From Prorocentrum cordatum (taxonomy: Eukaryota > Sar > Dinophyceae > Prorocentrales > Prorocentraceae), in NCBI GenBank assembly GCA_963575745.1, contig CAUYUJ010009369.1:130001-172500 (forward strand): a DNA stretch of 42,500 nucleotides, written 5' to 3'. Under the pieces are notes generated by a model that worked only from the letters and a program-made list of their open reading frames with translations, had not been told where the DNA came from and searched no databases. The translations under genes and the position numbers were made by a program. Positions 20,591 through 31,947 of the stretch are shown in pieces (positions within the stretch are counted from its first letter, which is position 1; the number at the start of each line of letters is the position of its first letter).

Positions 20591-21863
20591 TGACGGAGTG
20601 TGGTCAAGCGACGTGCCGCCATTGGCGCAACGGAAGACAACGTTTAATGAGCATGGGTTTGCTAACCTAGTTGCCAGGTCTGATGGGGCTGACAGAAGCT
20701 CGCTGGACCTATCTCGAAACCAAGGCTTGGTCACTGACCTATCTGCAGAATGGGAGGCCGACCCCCCCGACCTACTTTTTAGCTATATGTATCGAGCACG
20801 GAGATAGGAAAAGAAGGTCGAGTGCCCCAGCGCGGGTGCCAAAGTAGGTTCCGAAGTAGGTCGGGGACCACGTCGGGGGTCCAAACTAACTCTTTGGACC
20901 TATCGTCGTCGCCACGACCTCATCCACCCTTGCCTTTATCTGCCCACGGCCTCCTCCTCCCCTCTGGCACCCCTCCCGCTCTCCATCCCCCATCGCCTCC
21001 CAATTCGCATCCACCCGTCCTCGTCGCCTCTGCTCCCTCTCCCATTTGCGATCTGCAAGCTAGTGATGCTTCACAGTAACTTCTAATGTGTAGTGGTAAC
21101 AATAGCACAACACAGTGGGGGAATACTGTACATGTTTGCGGGGGCACGGAATACTTGAGTGACTGCATAGCAAAATTTGCGTTGGACAGAGAGTGTTGGG
21201 GGAAAGGCGAGGGTAGTCTACGGTGTGCGGCAATTCGGTAGTGGACACCAAACGTGCTTTTGGCCATAGTTTGTCCATGTCGGGCAGCTTTTTTTGGGGG
21301 GGGCTTTTGGGCGTGTATATTCTGTCGCAGAGAGGTCCGAACCCCTTGGGGGGCCCCACGTGGGACCTTACAGGAGGTAACACGCACCTGCGCTCCTAAG
21401 GGGCACTTGGTTAGTAGGCGTTTAAGGTGCCGTATCATTTCAAGGGCGATTGGTTCTACGCGAGAGGAGTGGGAGGAGGACTAAATACAACCCTTGTTTT
21501 CTAAAGTGGTTGGCGGTCGCACCCCGCGACCATTCATCTTTGTTCAACCTCGAACGTTCGGCAGGGCCCACGGGGCAAGTACCCCCTGCCACCAGCTCAG
21601 CTTATCTCAACGAAGGGCTGCGGCTGGCAATCTTTAAAATTGCGGGCAGCGCAAGTGGCCAGGCAGACTGAAACCCACTCTGCTGCACATGCAGCTTTCG
21701 AATGTATTGCGAGCTGATGTTGACGCTGCATGGTCGTCCTCCTCCCATTCCTTCTCCCCCCCCCTCCTTGTTTCAATATGCACCGATGTCGTCATCGAAC
21801 CCCTTCCCAGCTACCCTCGCAGCTACCCTGCCTCGGTCGCAGCATCGACCATAGCTAGGGCCA
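20591..21863. other. No gene recognised
   Basis: Contains scattered GACCTAC/AAGTAGGTC units, a C/T-rich stretch at 20910-21040 and a G run at 21290. Frames are short and lack motifs. Confidence 0.5.
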
Positions 21864-22826
21864 TCATTGTTCAAACTCCTGCAGCAAATCACTGGGGCGC
21901 TCTAGCAGGTCACCAAGGGCCGCGCCTGGATCTTCGACAGTGCGAGCTGGCTCGCGCCAGTCATGCATGCCCTGGGCCCTGGATACCTCGGCATCGGACC
22001 GGCACGAGGGGCGCGACTCGCTCTGATCCGACTTCAGCGTCCAATTACGCCGCTTCTTAGGCGCCTGCATCCAGCCGCTCGCACTCACAGGATCAGAGGT
22101 CAGCCTGGCTGGCGTCTCAAGAGTCGGCCGCATGACATCAGGGCTCTTTGGCGAACGCTCACCAGCTGCGCGCTTCAAAGAAGAGTCGCCTGACGGTGCA
22201 ATCTGCTGCAAGGGCACCTCATCAGCGCTATCTGAAACCTGAATGATTGTGTTTCGGCAGCCTGGGAGATCAAACGGGAAGCGGCGAGACGGCGGCCCTT
22301 GCGCGCCGTCAGCCGCAGCAAAACAAGCCGACGCAACTGCAACCTGCTTGGCGCCAGAAACATCATCGGGCTCTGGCGCCGCCGAGCCACCAATCGCAGA
22401 ACTCGGACCCTTTGTGAAACGAGACTGGCCTTCATGATTGCTGGCGGCAGGGCGCCCGTCAGAATCTGCCTCGCTCGCCGCGAGCGTGGCGGGGGCCTCT
22501 GACGCGACACCCTTGCGCGGCTCCTCTGATGCTCCGTGAGCCCGTCCGCCAGAGTCGATTGCACCATCTGTTGGGTAGCGTGGATGACTATCCGCATGAG
22601 GCTCAGGATTACGATGTTTTGGTGTCCCTGCACGATGGATCACTGTAGCGGGTTCGGCGGGCTCTGAAGGGATCTCGGGATTCTGTCCTGGAGTTGCGGA
22701 TGTGGGGCTTCCTCCGATAATGAATAACGTGCACGGGAGTTCGACATCAAGCCGCTTCTCATAGCCCATGGGTTTGCTCGGGTCCGTCATCACTAAGTTC
22801 AGCCATCCACTCACTTCGCAAGACAT
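21864..22826 (-). CDS. Possible gene or exon: disordered Ser/Pro/Ala-rich protein, unknown
   Basis: One frame stays open from the ATG at 22826 (MSCEVSGWLNLVMTDPSKPM) to a stop at 21864, 320 residues. Only the first 60 residues look structured (YEKRLDVELPCTLFIIGG). The rest is S/P/A/D/E-rich, with basic KKRR near the end. The frame also extends upstream into the 0.67-kb repeat that starts at 22941, so the true start or an upstream splice is uncertain. It has no recognised domain. Its placement on the same strand as the neighbouring genes and the non-repetitive sequence argue for coding. It could be one exon of a longer gene. Confidence 0.4.
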   Translation of the reverse strand: MSCEVSGWLNLVMTDPSKPMGYEKRLDVELPCTLFIIGGSPTSATPGQNPEIPSEPAEPATVIHRAGTPKHRNPEPHADSHPRYPTDGAIDSGGRAHGASEEPRKGVASEAPATLAASEADSDGRPAASNHEGQSRFTKGPSSAIGGSAAPEPDDVSGAKQVAVASACFAAADGAQGPPSRRFPFDLPGCRNTIIQVSDSADEVPLQQIAPSGDSSLKRAAGERSPKSPDVMRPTLETPARLTSDPVSASGWMQAPKKRRNWTLKSDQSESRPSCRSDAEVSRAQGMHDWREPARTVEDPGAALGDLLERPSDLLQEFEQ

Positions 22827-22940
22827 TATTGGCCAACGGGGCGCGGTGAGAGAAATGCCTGCGCGCGCCCGCTGCCCTGGAAACTTTCGACCCGAACGGC
22901 GACGTAATGATGGCGATGCATTGCCGACTACAACTGCGAA

Positions 22941-23609
22941 TCCCACCAGCCCTCTGGGCGTCGGTGGTTTAGAGGGCTTCCTCTTCCACATGCCCGTCTT
23001 CCCCTTCGGGGAGGGCGTTACCCCTCCCCCTACCCCCTCCACTGGACCTGGGCGGGGGGCCCCGCGAGTCGCCTGAGCGTCCAAAACGGCCTCGGCGAGG
23101 AAGCCAACATCATTTGCTTTACGTTGGCGTTGGCCACATGTTGGCACCCTGAGGGGGGACTGCAATTAGACCCCCCCCCGTCCTGTAATCGATCTCGCCC
23201 ATGGCCCCGAAGGCCCCCAGGGGTGTCCCAGGAGGGCCCCACGAGGTGGCCAGGCAGCCCCAAGAGGCCCTCAGGATGCCCCCAAGAGGTTCCCAAGAGA
23301 CCCCCAAGAGGCCCCAAGAGACCCCCCAGAGGCACCCAAGAAGCTCCAAGAGGCCTCGGCGAGAATGCCCAATCATTGATGCTACTAAGGTTTTAGCCAC
23401 ATGGTGGCCTCTTGGGGGGGGCACTGATTAAGATGACTCCAAGAGTGCCTGGGGGAGCCCACGATGACCTCCCAGACGGCTCAAGATACCCCAAGACGTC
23501 TCATACTGCCTTCCTCTGCGTGCTGCCCACTTCCCTGGTCGAGGCAATTCCTCGGGGCATCGTTTCTGGATGGGTTGGTGGGGATTCGCGAAGCGCCAAC
23601 AATTTAGTC
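22941..23609 (+). repeat. ~0.67-kb repeat, inverted relative to 18992-19679
   Basis: Starts TCCCACCAGCCCTCTGGGCG, continues through CCCCTTCGGGGAGGGCG, GGCCTCGGCGAGG, a CCAAGAGGCCCC core and GGCACTGATTAAGATGACTCC, and ends CGAAGCGCCAACAATTTAGTC. Only the intronic repeat is shared with the HU-like locus; no HU exon flanks this copy. It is therefore a dispersed element, not a gene duplicate. Confidence 0.85.
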
Positions 23610-24056
23610 CTAAGAGCTGTTTCCTATGGGACCGTGGCCATACACGAACTTAGACACTACCTAGTCATATGGTTTAAGCGGGTTGGATAGCGGGTGTCAT
23701 CTAATGGTCTACATTTTGGATGCAGTTGATCGCTCATTCGGGGTATCATTGCTACCGTGGGTCGCAGCGACAGATGAGCGCCGCAAGGGCGCGGACCACT
23801 CGGGGGAGGGCGGGCGGGGAGGGGAGAGGCGATAGGCTCTTCTTAAGGACGGAGGGGAGGGGGGATGATTCGACTATAGCTAGCTGGCTCGGTGCAACCT
23901 GAGAGCGGCGTCGGCAGACAGCGCGTGCAGGCGCAGCGCCGACGCGCGAACAGAACACATGCTTGCCACCAGGATGCGTGACATCTCGGGGCGATGCGCA
24001 ATGCGCCCCCCTTCGCCAGCTCGCAGGGTAAATCTGCCAGCAGAAAGGGGCGCATG
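23610..24056. other. No gene recognised
   Basis: Lies between the 0.67-kb repeat and the stop of the large minus-strand gene and would contain that gene's 3' end. There is a purine-rich stretch (GGGGAGGG) at 23800-23870. Nothing else is supportable. Confidence 0.5.
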
Positions 24057-27000
24057 CTAAACTCCCATCACGTACCCCGACAAATCCAGAGACTCGCTCT
24101 CCTCGCCATCAGCAAGGGCGCGTTCAAAACTGAGGAGCTTCCTCCCTGCGTCAGTGGCCTCAAGACCGCTGCGCGCCAACAATCTCTGGTCGCGGTCCAA
24201 GGCTCGGAGCCGCACGTTGTCTGTGTGCTCGACCTTCCTGTGGCATCCGTGGCCATCGACCAGCCATGCCGCGAGGAAGCCGCACGGCCTCCCTCCTTTC
24301 ATCGCTCCACCCGCAACTCTCTTCAACCTGGAGGTTCGCGTCAGGACGCACCCGTGCTTGGAGCGGACTGCCTCGAAACAGTTCTTCGACTCATAGTAGC
24401 TGATCTTCCCCGTGCCCACGTGAACAGTTGCCTCGGCAGGTCTCTGGCCGCCGCGCACAGGAGGCCCAGCGGCAAGTGGCGGAACCAGCTCTGGCGGCAG
24501 TGGAGCGGCTCCCGCCGGCGGCAGCTCCTCAGGCGGCGGCAGCGGGGGCGGCGGCGGTGGCGGCTCTCCTGAACCCGATGCCGCTGAACTGGCAGCCCCG
24601 CCGCCATCGCCTCCACTGGGGCCAGAAGAAGAAGAAGAAGAACCAGTGTCGCCGCCAGCTCCGTCGGCCCCGTCATCGGGGATCATGGCCAGAAACATGT
24701 CCATTAACTCATCCAAGTCGCTGCGTGGCTCGACACCCTCGCCACCCGTGCCGCCTCCCTCAGCGCCCTCATCCTTGGTGAGGTCCTCCTCGGGGTCGCA
24801 GCTGTCGCCGTCTGCCAGCGCCTGTGAGCCCGACGCAACTGAAGACCAATCAGGGGCAGAAGTATCTTTCACGTTCGTGCCCCTCTTCTCCCGCAAGGGC
24901 GGCCAGGCATGGTAGACAGGGCTGGCGCTCTCAACTGATACAATGTCTGGCGAAAGATACGGCAGAGCCAAGCTGGTAGAGCAAATCTGGAAGAACTCGA
25001 CTGTCCACTTGGTGTTCAAGGACATTTCGCTGAAGGCCTGCATCTCTGTGTAGAAGCTGCCGACAGCCTGCGGCATATTGGGGGGCGCCGAGGGATCCCC
25101 TATGAAACCGTTTGCCCTCAACCCTCTGCATTGCCAGACACAAACACCTCAATGCCAAGGGGGGCGGGGGCTGGGAGATACGCGAGGCGCGCGCACTGGA
25201 AATGCATCGGCTATGCGGCTACGCGTCGGGGCGCACAGGAAAAGCATTTAACCTGGAGAAACGCATGGCAGACACGAACATCCCGCGAGCCTTCAACTTG
25301 ATCTTCCGCTCATCCTCAGGCTGAGCAGCTGGCTTCTGCAATTTGCTGAAGGTCGGCCGAAATGGGCTCAAGTACATCGCGGCGACGTGGAACCACAGTT
25401 CCACAGGGGGTCCCTCGGCGCCCCCCAATGGCGAACCCTCAAACCGACACACGATGAAGCCATCGACCAGCAATGCTCGCATCGAAGATCGCGGTGGGCA
25501 GGCGGCCTTGAGATGGACCAAGTACTTATTCCGAAACTTCCACATGCGCAGCCCATCCCCTTGACAAATGCAGATGCCAGCCTTCATGCACGGAGTGAGG
25601 AGCGCAGCTGGGGCATCGACAGGAGCGCAATCGTCCCTCATGATTGTGCGGTGTCTCTGCGACCATTGTTGCTCTAGGTATTGCCCTAAGTTGCATTTGC
25701 TGAACGCCTCCGCCCACGCAACGCCAACTTTCGCATGCTGCTCTGAAGGGGGGCGCACGAAGTAGCAATGACCACGGCCCTCGCATGGCACTGGAACAAT
25801 ATCAGACTGCCGCAATATAGGTATTTGCCTGCGGAGCTCCTCCACGAAACCAGCGCCACTGCCAACCTCGAACTCAGAAAGCGTGTCCTGAATATCCTTC
25901 TCCTGCTGGGCAACCCGCTGCCGATTCTGTGAACTCAACTCCTTGGCAACGGCCACGTGGCAAGATACATCCATGAATGAAGTGCCCCCTGGGAGAAGGC
26001 TCACCACGTCGCCGCTCGTCGACTGCGCGCGATTGGCCTGCGCCTGCCGCGTTGCCCGAAGTCTCATGGCAGCGCGCTGCTTCTCGTTCAGTCCGAACGC
26101 CCCTGCCTTGGGGCCAGCGCGCTCAGCCCTGGCAGCGACAGTGGCGAGGTTGCCATCACATACAAGTCTGTTCCAATCGTCACCGCCCCGTTGTTTGATC
26201 TCTCTGTACTGGGCGCTCAGGGCTCTGATGTCACAACCTCTCATCCCTCCCGCAGCCGAAGTCGCCGTGCTCACATGGGCCCTCCAAGAGCCCCCTGGCC
26301 TCATGCGCTTCTTCTCCTGCGCGGGCTCGTCGGGCACGGCGTCCTCCACCCCCCTCCCCTGCAACGTGAGGGCACGGCGAATGGGCAACGTGCGCATGCC
26401 ATTCCGACCCCGCCAATCCGCCACCGCGCCGTTGGGCGCGGCGGCAGGTTGGCGTGGTCGGAATGCGTATTCCTTCAAGCACCCGTGGGGAGTCCATGAA
26501 GGGCCTTGGCCTCACAGTGCCAAACATTATTGGGCTTGTCGCGTGCCCCCTGGGGTTCCTCGCAGCGTCTCGCGCGATTTTGTTGGGCCTGGTGGAATGC
26601 CCGATATGGGGCGGGAGGGCATCGCGCGGCCCTCGAGACGGCCCTGGAAGAACCCAGGTCGCCCGACGATCGCCCCAAGACGCTCAAGATGGCCTCAAGA
26701 TGGCCCAGGAGGCCTCCGAGACGCCCAAACAGGGCCCCAAGAGCCAAGAGGGCCTTGAGATACCAACATAATGCATATTCCACGTGTGTTTCAATGCTCT
26801 GGGCGTCGATTATTCCAGCTCCCGACGCTCCACGACTGTCCAAGGTGTCCTCAGGACCGCCTCAAGACGGCCCACGAGGCCCCCCAGGCGGACCCCAGCA
26901 CTACCCAAATCAGGCTCCAAGGCGGCTCCAGAGGCGCCCAAGACGACCCCAGAGGGTTTAAAGACAACCCCACGGAGGGCCCAGAGAGGGGGAACACGAA

Positions 27001-30000
27001 CCGAAAATCCGAGCCCCCGCCCCAAGAGGCCCCCATGAGGCATCACGGAGGCCCCGAGAGCCCCCCCGAGAAGCCCCAACAGATCCCCAGGAGGCCCCGA
27101 AGACGCCTTCAGAAACCCCAGAACGGCCCCCAAGAGGCTTCAAACTTGCCACCAACCGAGAGGCCTCGCGCGACATCCCAACGAGCACCCAACAGACAGG
27201 CTTCCGACCCACAACCCAGGCTGGCGAGATGGGGAGGCCGTCAGATAAGTTATCTTCACGCCCCCGCCGCTCCCCCACCACCACCACCCCAAACATTGCG
27301 CACCGTCGTTCGGACTCAGAATTGCGCGTGTCACTCACCCCTCCCCCGTCCGCAAACATAACTTCGCGCTAACCCTCGACCTGACGCCCCCTGAGCGCCC
27401 GATTCTCGCATCCCTGTCCTGCTCGCTCGCACTGGTCTCATGGCGGTGCTGGCCAGACCAAGGTCGCGTCCTCTGAAGAGTGCGAGCCTGCTGCATCAGC
27501 CACTCGGCGGAGGCGTCCTCGATGTTGAGCGTGTGTGTGTGGGTTGACCTCTGCTCCAGCTGGCGTCGGACGGCAGCGTGCTTCGCCTCCACGCAGGTGA
27601 TGTCCACCTGAATGAGCATGGCGAGGGTGAGCAGCACCTCCCAGAGGTCCTGGCCAACCAAGTCAGGGAAGCGGGCGCACAAATCTTTACCCCACGGCCC
27701 CTTCATACAGTCTGGGGTTCGGTTCAACGACTGCGCCCTGCTGCTACCCACGAGCAGCCCGAAGACTCTGAAGTGGAAGAGGGAGTGGTTCGACACGTGG
27801 AGCTGCTCCACCAGCGCGCCTTCCCGCGCGAGCAGGCGGAACGCCAGACAGTTGAACTCCTCTGCGTAGCACCTCTCTGGAAACGAACGCCAGTGATGCG
27901 GCCCAAGCCAGATCGCCTGGAGCTCTTTGAAGAAATTTTCCCCCAGTATGAGCTCGCGCGCGGTGACGATCCTGTAGTCCCTAGCGCCTAGTCCTGGAAG
28001 GCGTCCCATCTGATGCGACCTCGCCACGGCCGCCCTCTGGCTGAGCTCCCAGCGCAGGCTAGCCATGTCCAGCTGGTCGTGGAGCATGCGCACGATGGGA
28101 TTGAGCGCGCACCTCAACAACATCAGGTCAGGCAAGGGATCTCTGGACAACCATTCGAGCGTCAACTTCCTGTCCTTGGCGTTCTTCTCTGCGAAGCTCG
28201 GCTCCGAGTCAGCGCGGCCAGTGTTGTCGACGACCTCATGTCGGTCAGCTGGAGCAGCGTCGGCGGGTACCTCCGCATCTGGCCCGTGATGGACGTGCGC
28301 GACATCATCGACCCCGCCGTCGTCCAACACACCAGCAGCACCATCGGCGCCCACCGCCCCGCCAATAGGGTCCGCGGGAGGTAATTCTTTGCCGAGGGTT
28401 CGAGAAAACAAAGGGTACGTCGCAGACGCCAGCCCGTGCATTGCTTCGAGGCGCCCCCAAAAATCAATTGCGATCTCTGAGCCCGTCCACCGATGTCTCG
28501 GCCACACGCTAGGCTTCGCGCTCACCAGGGCGAAACTGAGACCGTTCTCGATGACGCTTGCCACTGCAGCTACGTCGATGTCGGTCACAAGCCCGTGTGG
28601 CACGCATACCTCGACGTAATCTCGATTCCTCCAGTCGCCGCGTGGAAGGCAAGCGACAACTACTTTCTTCACCTCCCTGTCAGGGCCAGTCTCGAAAAAA
28701 ACATCTTGATGACAGATCTCTTGTACTTAACAGCGTCATCTGGCAGCCCCTCGGGGACGAGCTTGATCCTGGACTTGATCACGTGCCTCAAGCACTTCCT
28801 AAAATGATTCAAGTAGCCGCTGAGCTGCAAGGAAAGGGATGCGTGAATCACAGACGAAATCGTGCGAGGCATGAGACCCTCAAACGTCTTGCTGTGGATA
28901 CCTGCTGTCACGTGAACTTCGCAGAACAAGTGCAGGGACTCCCACCCATGTCGGTCAGACGCGATGCTGTTCTCCACGACGATGTTGGGCTTCGCAGAGT
29001 CAGAGCAGCAGAAGCGCATCCGTTGTTTGAAGCCGTCGCTGTATGTGGACACCGCGCAACTCCGTAGCACTGCTTTCTTGCACACTGGCGCAGCCGTCGA
29101 CTCCATCGGCTGCAGGGGGCACACCGTATTCAGATACAGCCGCACTGGGATATCGCCAACATTGACGAGCAACCACACTGCTTGGTTAATCTGCATGAGC
29201 TTCGTGACCATCGCAGCACTTCGTTCGTGAGCAGCGAGGGCGTGCATGAGCCGCAGTGCCCTGCCAAACGGCAGGGGGACAAGAGCGTGGAGATTGACAA
29301 TACTTGCGGATCCTGCAGCAGCATCCCCCCTCAGCGTCGTCTTCATGGGGGTCTCGTCGTAGCGTGACGTGTCGACGTACAGCAGGCACCGTTCTCTGCC
29401 GAGCGACTCCACCAGGGCGCCCTCGAGCTTCTTCCGCAACTGAACCTGGCACAAGAAATACGCCTCAGCAAAGCGGTGAAGCGCTTTCTGCAGGACCTGG
29501 CGGTCGTGGCCTGTCTGCCTGGCGATCTGAGACCAGTTCAGCACGAGCCCAGAGGACATGCACCAATGTCGAGCCACATCCAGGATGATAGGACGCTGCA
29601 CAGCACCAGGTGACATCCCCATTGCGACGCACGACTCAAGGTGAAGTGATAATGGGCTGGGCGGCGCAAGGGATACAACAGAAACTGGCATGCTCTTATC
29701 CCAGTCCCTCACGATCACACCCGTGTGTCTGGTCACCAGTTCTGCCGCGGGCGCATGAGAATCAGACTCCGTGGGCCTTAGTGGCGAGTCCAACTCCACT
29801 GATTGTGAATCCAAATCATCTGATACGGAACGCACCCACGACGCTGGACGACCTGTTCTCGATCTTTTCTGTGTCGGCTGGGGTGCCAGAGTGTCGTCCA
29901 GCGCATTCAACAACATGTTCGGCTCGGCGGCGGCTGATGCATCTGCTGGGGCCAAGCTGGCTGCGTCGATGGCCGCCACCGAGCCCCACGGGTCCTCTTC

Positions 30001-30093
30001 GGGCGGTTCGGGCTCCAGAGCGACTGTCGCTGCCACGGCAACCCACATTATGAAGACTATGGACATATATGAATGAACATGAAGGGCTATCAT
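24057..30093 (-). CDS. Very large three-exon protein (about 1631 aa), possible transposase-like mobile-element protein
   Basis: The start ATG at 30093 lies 26 nt after a DinoSL relict. Exons are 30093-27374, 26358-25253 and 25125-24057. Introns are GT-AG (AGG|GTTAGC...TTGCAG|GGG, and CCAG|GTTAAA...ATGCAG|A) and phases agree across all junctions if one base is restored in an A7 run at 28695-28701, where the frame otherwise shifts. Visible blocks are a hydrophobic start (MSIVFIMWVAVAATVAL), an HTH-like stretch (WSQIARQTGHDRQVLQKALH), LLYVDTSRYDETPMK (near residue 244), EAKHAAVRRQLEQR (near 836) with EWLMQQAR, a GGSWRAHV segment (near 931) with LSAQYREIK, a poly-Pro/Ser tract (near 1420-1480) and RPCGFLAAWL with CHRKVEH near the end. 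The order acidic D(x)E block, then E-x-K-H-x-x-x-R-R, resembles a DDE-type catalytic layout in large, repeated dinoflagellate proteins. That is inference from memory; function is unproven. Confidence 0.7.
26560..27180. repeat. Degenerate CCAAGAGGCCCC array inside intron 1 of the large gene
   Basis: Dozens of 12-16-bp variants (CCCAAGA, GAGGCCCCC, AGACGCCC) fill most of intron 26359-27373. The same motif family occurs at 10670-10880, 19140-19420, 23200-23360, 31430-31640 and 37640-37800. Confidence 0.75.
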
Positions 30094-30119
30094 GTTCCCA
30101 GAGCGAGGGGCCAGAACCT

Positions 30120-30141
30120 CTCGAGCCAAAATGGCTAAGGA
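30120..30141 (-). promoter_or_regulatory. Degenerate DinoSL relict upstream of the large gene
   Basis: Minus strand TCCTTAGCCATTTTGGCTCG plus AG matches the 22-nt DinoSL at 20 positions, including the full AGCCATTTTGGCTC core. It sits 26 nt before the inferred start codon, with AGGTTCTGGCCCCTC between, in the expected 5' UTR position. Confidence 0.8.
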
Positions 30142-31947
30142 CGGGATGGTGTGCAGGGTGAACAAAGGGGGCGTGGGGTGGGTCACCGTTCCGCGAAAAT
30201 GTACAGACGCGGCAAATGATTATTGGGAGATATGGGAGAGGCATTTTTGGGGCGTCGACCGCACTGTGCTGGGGGTCTCTCGGCAAGGCGCAACATTGCA
30301 GCTTGGCCCACGTTAGTTGGCCTGGAACGTCGTTCGGCGAGGCGCAGCATCGCGATGCAGCAACGGGAGTCGCAGACATAGTAAGCTCTGGGCGAGGCGC
30401 GGAATTGTAAGGACTGTCTCTAGGCGAAACTCAATTTTGCATTGGCGTTTGAAGGTTTTGCGTCGCGCGTGCCCTCTCAAACATGGGGTGCGTGGGATGT
30501 CCTATGTTCGAAGCTGGGGCACGACTCATTATACATGGGGGGGACGTGTAAACGTGGCCATGGGAATTACGTTTTGCGATTTCGAAGCACTACGCGCTAC
30601 TGTTGTCAGAAATGTATGTGGCGGCGCTTGAAATACATATAGCGCCGCACTGTCGAATCATGTTTCACTTTGCCCAGGTCAGGCTTTAACAGGCCCTGGG
30701 ACCAACGAACAAACACAAGCAATCCAGGCCATAACTTGTTTGCACATGTGGCCTGCGCGCAACGACCGTCCTGCGCGGGCGTCGCGTATCCGACTCTCTG
30801 TCATACTGCCAAAATCGCACTCGCACTCCTCCTCCCCCCTCCTCCCAAAGCAACGTCGGACACCGGCGGTTTCTTACGGGGGAAAGCAGGTGATAATGAG
30901 GTGGGGAAGTAAGATTTGCGGGGGGGGGGGGTACAACGAGGTGACCTGAATGGAATCACCGAAGAGCGCGCATATTGCTAATGGGACGAAGGAGTAGACA
31001 CATCGGGGCAACGTTTAGAACGAGGCCAAGTATAACGAAATACTGCAGGTGGCTAAACGACTTAATTTGTAACATGATTTGTCTCGCGCGTGGGCCCCTC
31101 GCCTTCTTGAAGGGCGAGCGGGCGGGCTGGGCGTACCTATTTTTAACGATATGCACGAAGTTATTTTAAACCTATTTTTGACCTATCTGGCACTTTCTTC
31201 ATACATGAGGCCTTACCAGGGGCGGCCACATCATAACTCTACGCGCCTAGAGCCACGAAATCCGCCGATCCGGCGTGTGAGTTACAAGGAGTCTCAGCCA
31301 CAGCCTCGAGGCTGAGCCTCAGCCTCCGGGGGGGTTGCCGGGGTGGCTCTGCCGGGGAAGGGGGGGTAGGGGGGGGGGGGGTGCGAGTTTCCGGCGGATG
31401 CGTTTTTTGACACCCCTCACAAGGATCGTGGCCTCCGAAGGGGGTTCCGAACTCGAGTGCCACCCCTCCCGCACCAAGAGGCTCCGAAGAAGCCTCCAAG
31501 AGGCCCCAAGGGGCCCAGAAGAGGCCCCCAAGAAGCCCCAAGAGACTCCCGAGAGACCCCCAAGAGGCCACCAAGTGGCCCCAAGAGGCCCAAGAGACCC
31601 CCAAGAAGCCCCAAGAGGTCCCGGCCAACCACGATATCCCAACCAGCGTCCATGAGGCCTCTGACCCACCACCCACGCACGGTGGTGGGATAGGCCGAAG
31701 GCCACTGGATAAATGCGGAATGAAAGGGGGAAGGGAAAAGAGAGGAGGGACGAGGGCGAAAGAGGATCACATCAGTCGGAGCGCCCCGGATCGGCGGCGT
31801 TGGCCGAAGGCCACTACAATAACCTTGCACTGATGTGTTCAATTCGGCGGCGCGCCTGGGAGGAAGTGAGAGGGGGCAGACGTTCTCAAAGGCGGCGGGG
31901 CTCCTCAAGAGCCCTTCGGCCTTCTCAGAAGGCGGCGGGGCTTTGGA
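30142..31947. other. No gene recognised
   Basis: Presumed upstream region of the large minus-strand gene. 31430-31640 is a CCAAGAGGCCCC array and 31335-31385 is G-rich. 31880-31940 has GGCGGCGGGGCTCC and TTCTCAGAAGGC inverted motifs. No convincing coding frame. Confidence 0.5.

Noticed and set aside
22941-23609. Second HU-like gene copy
   Set aside because: Only the intronic repeat is shared with 18992-19679; neither HU exon is found beside it.
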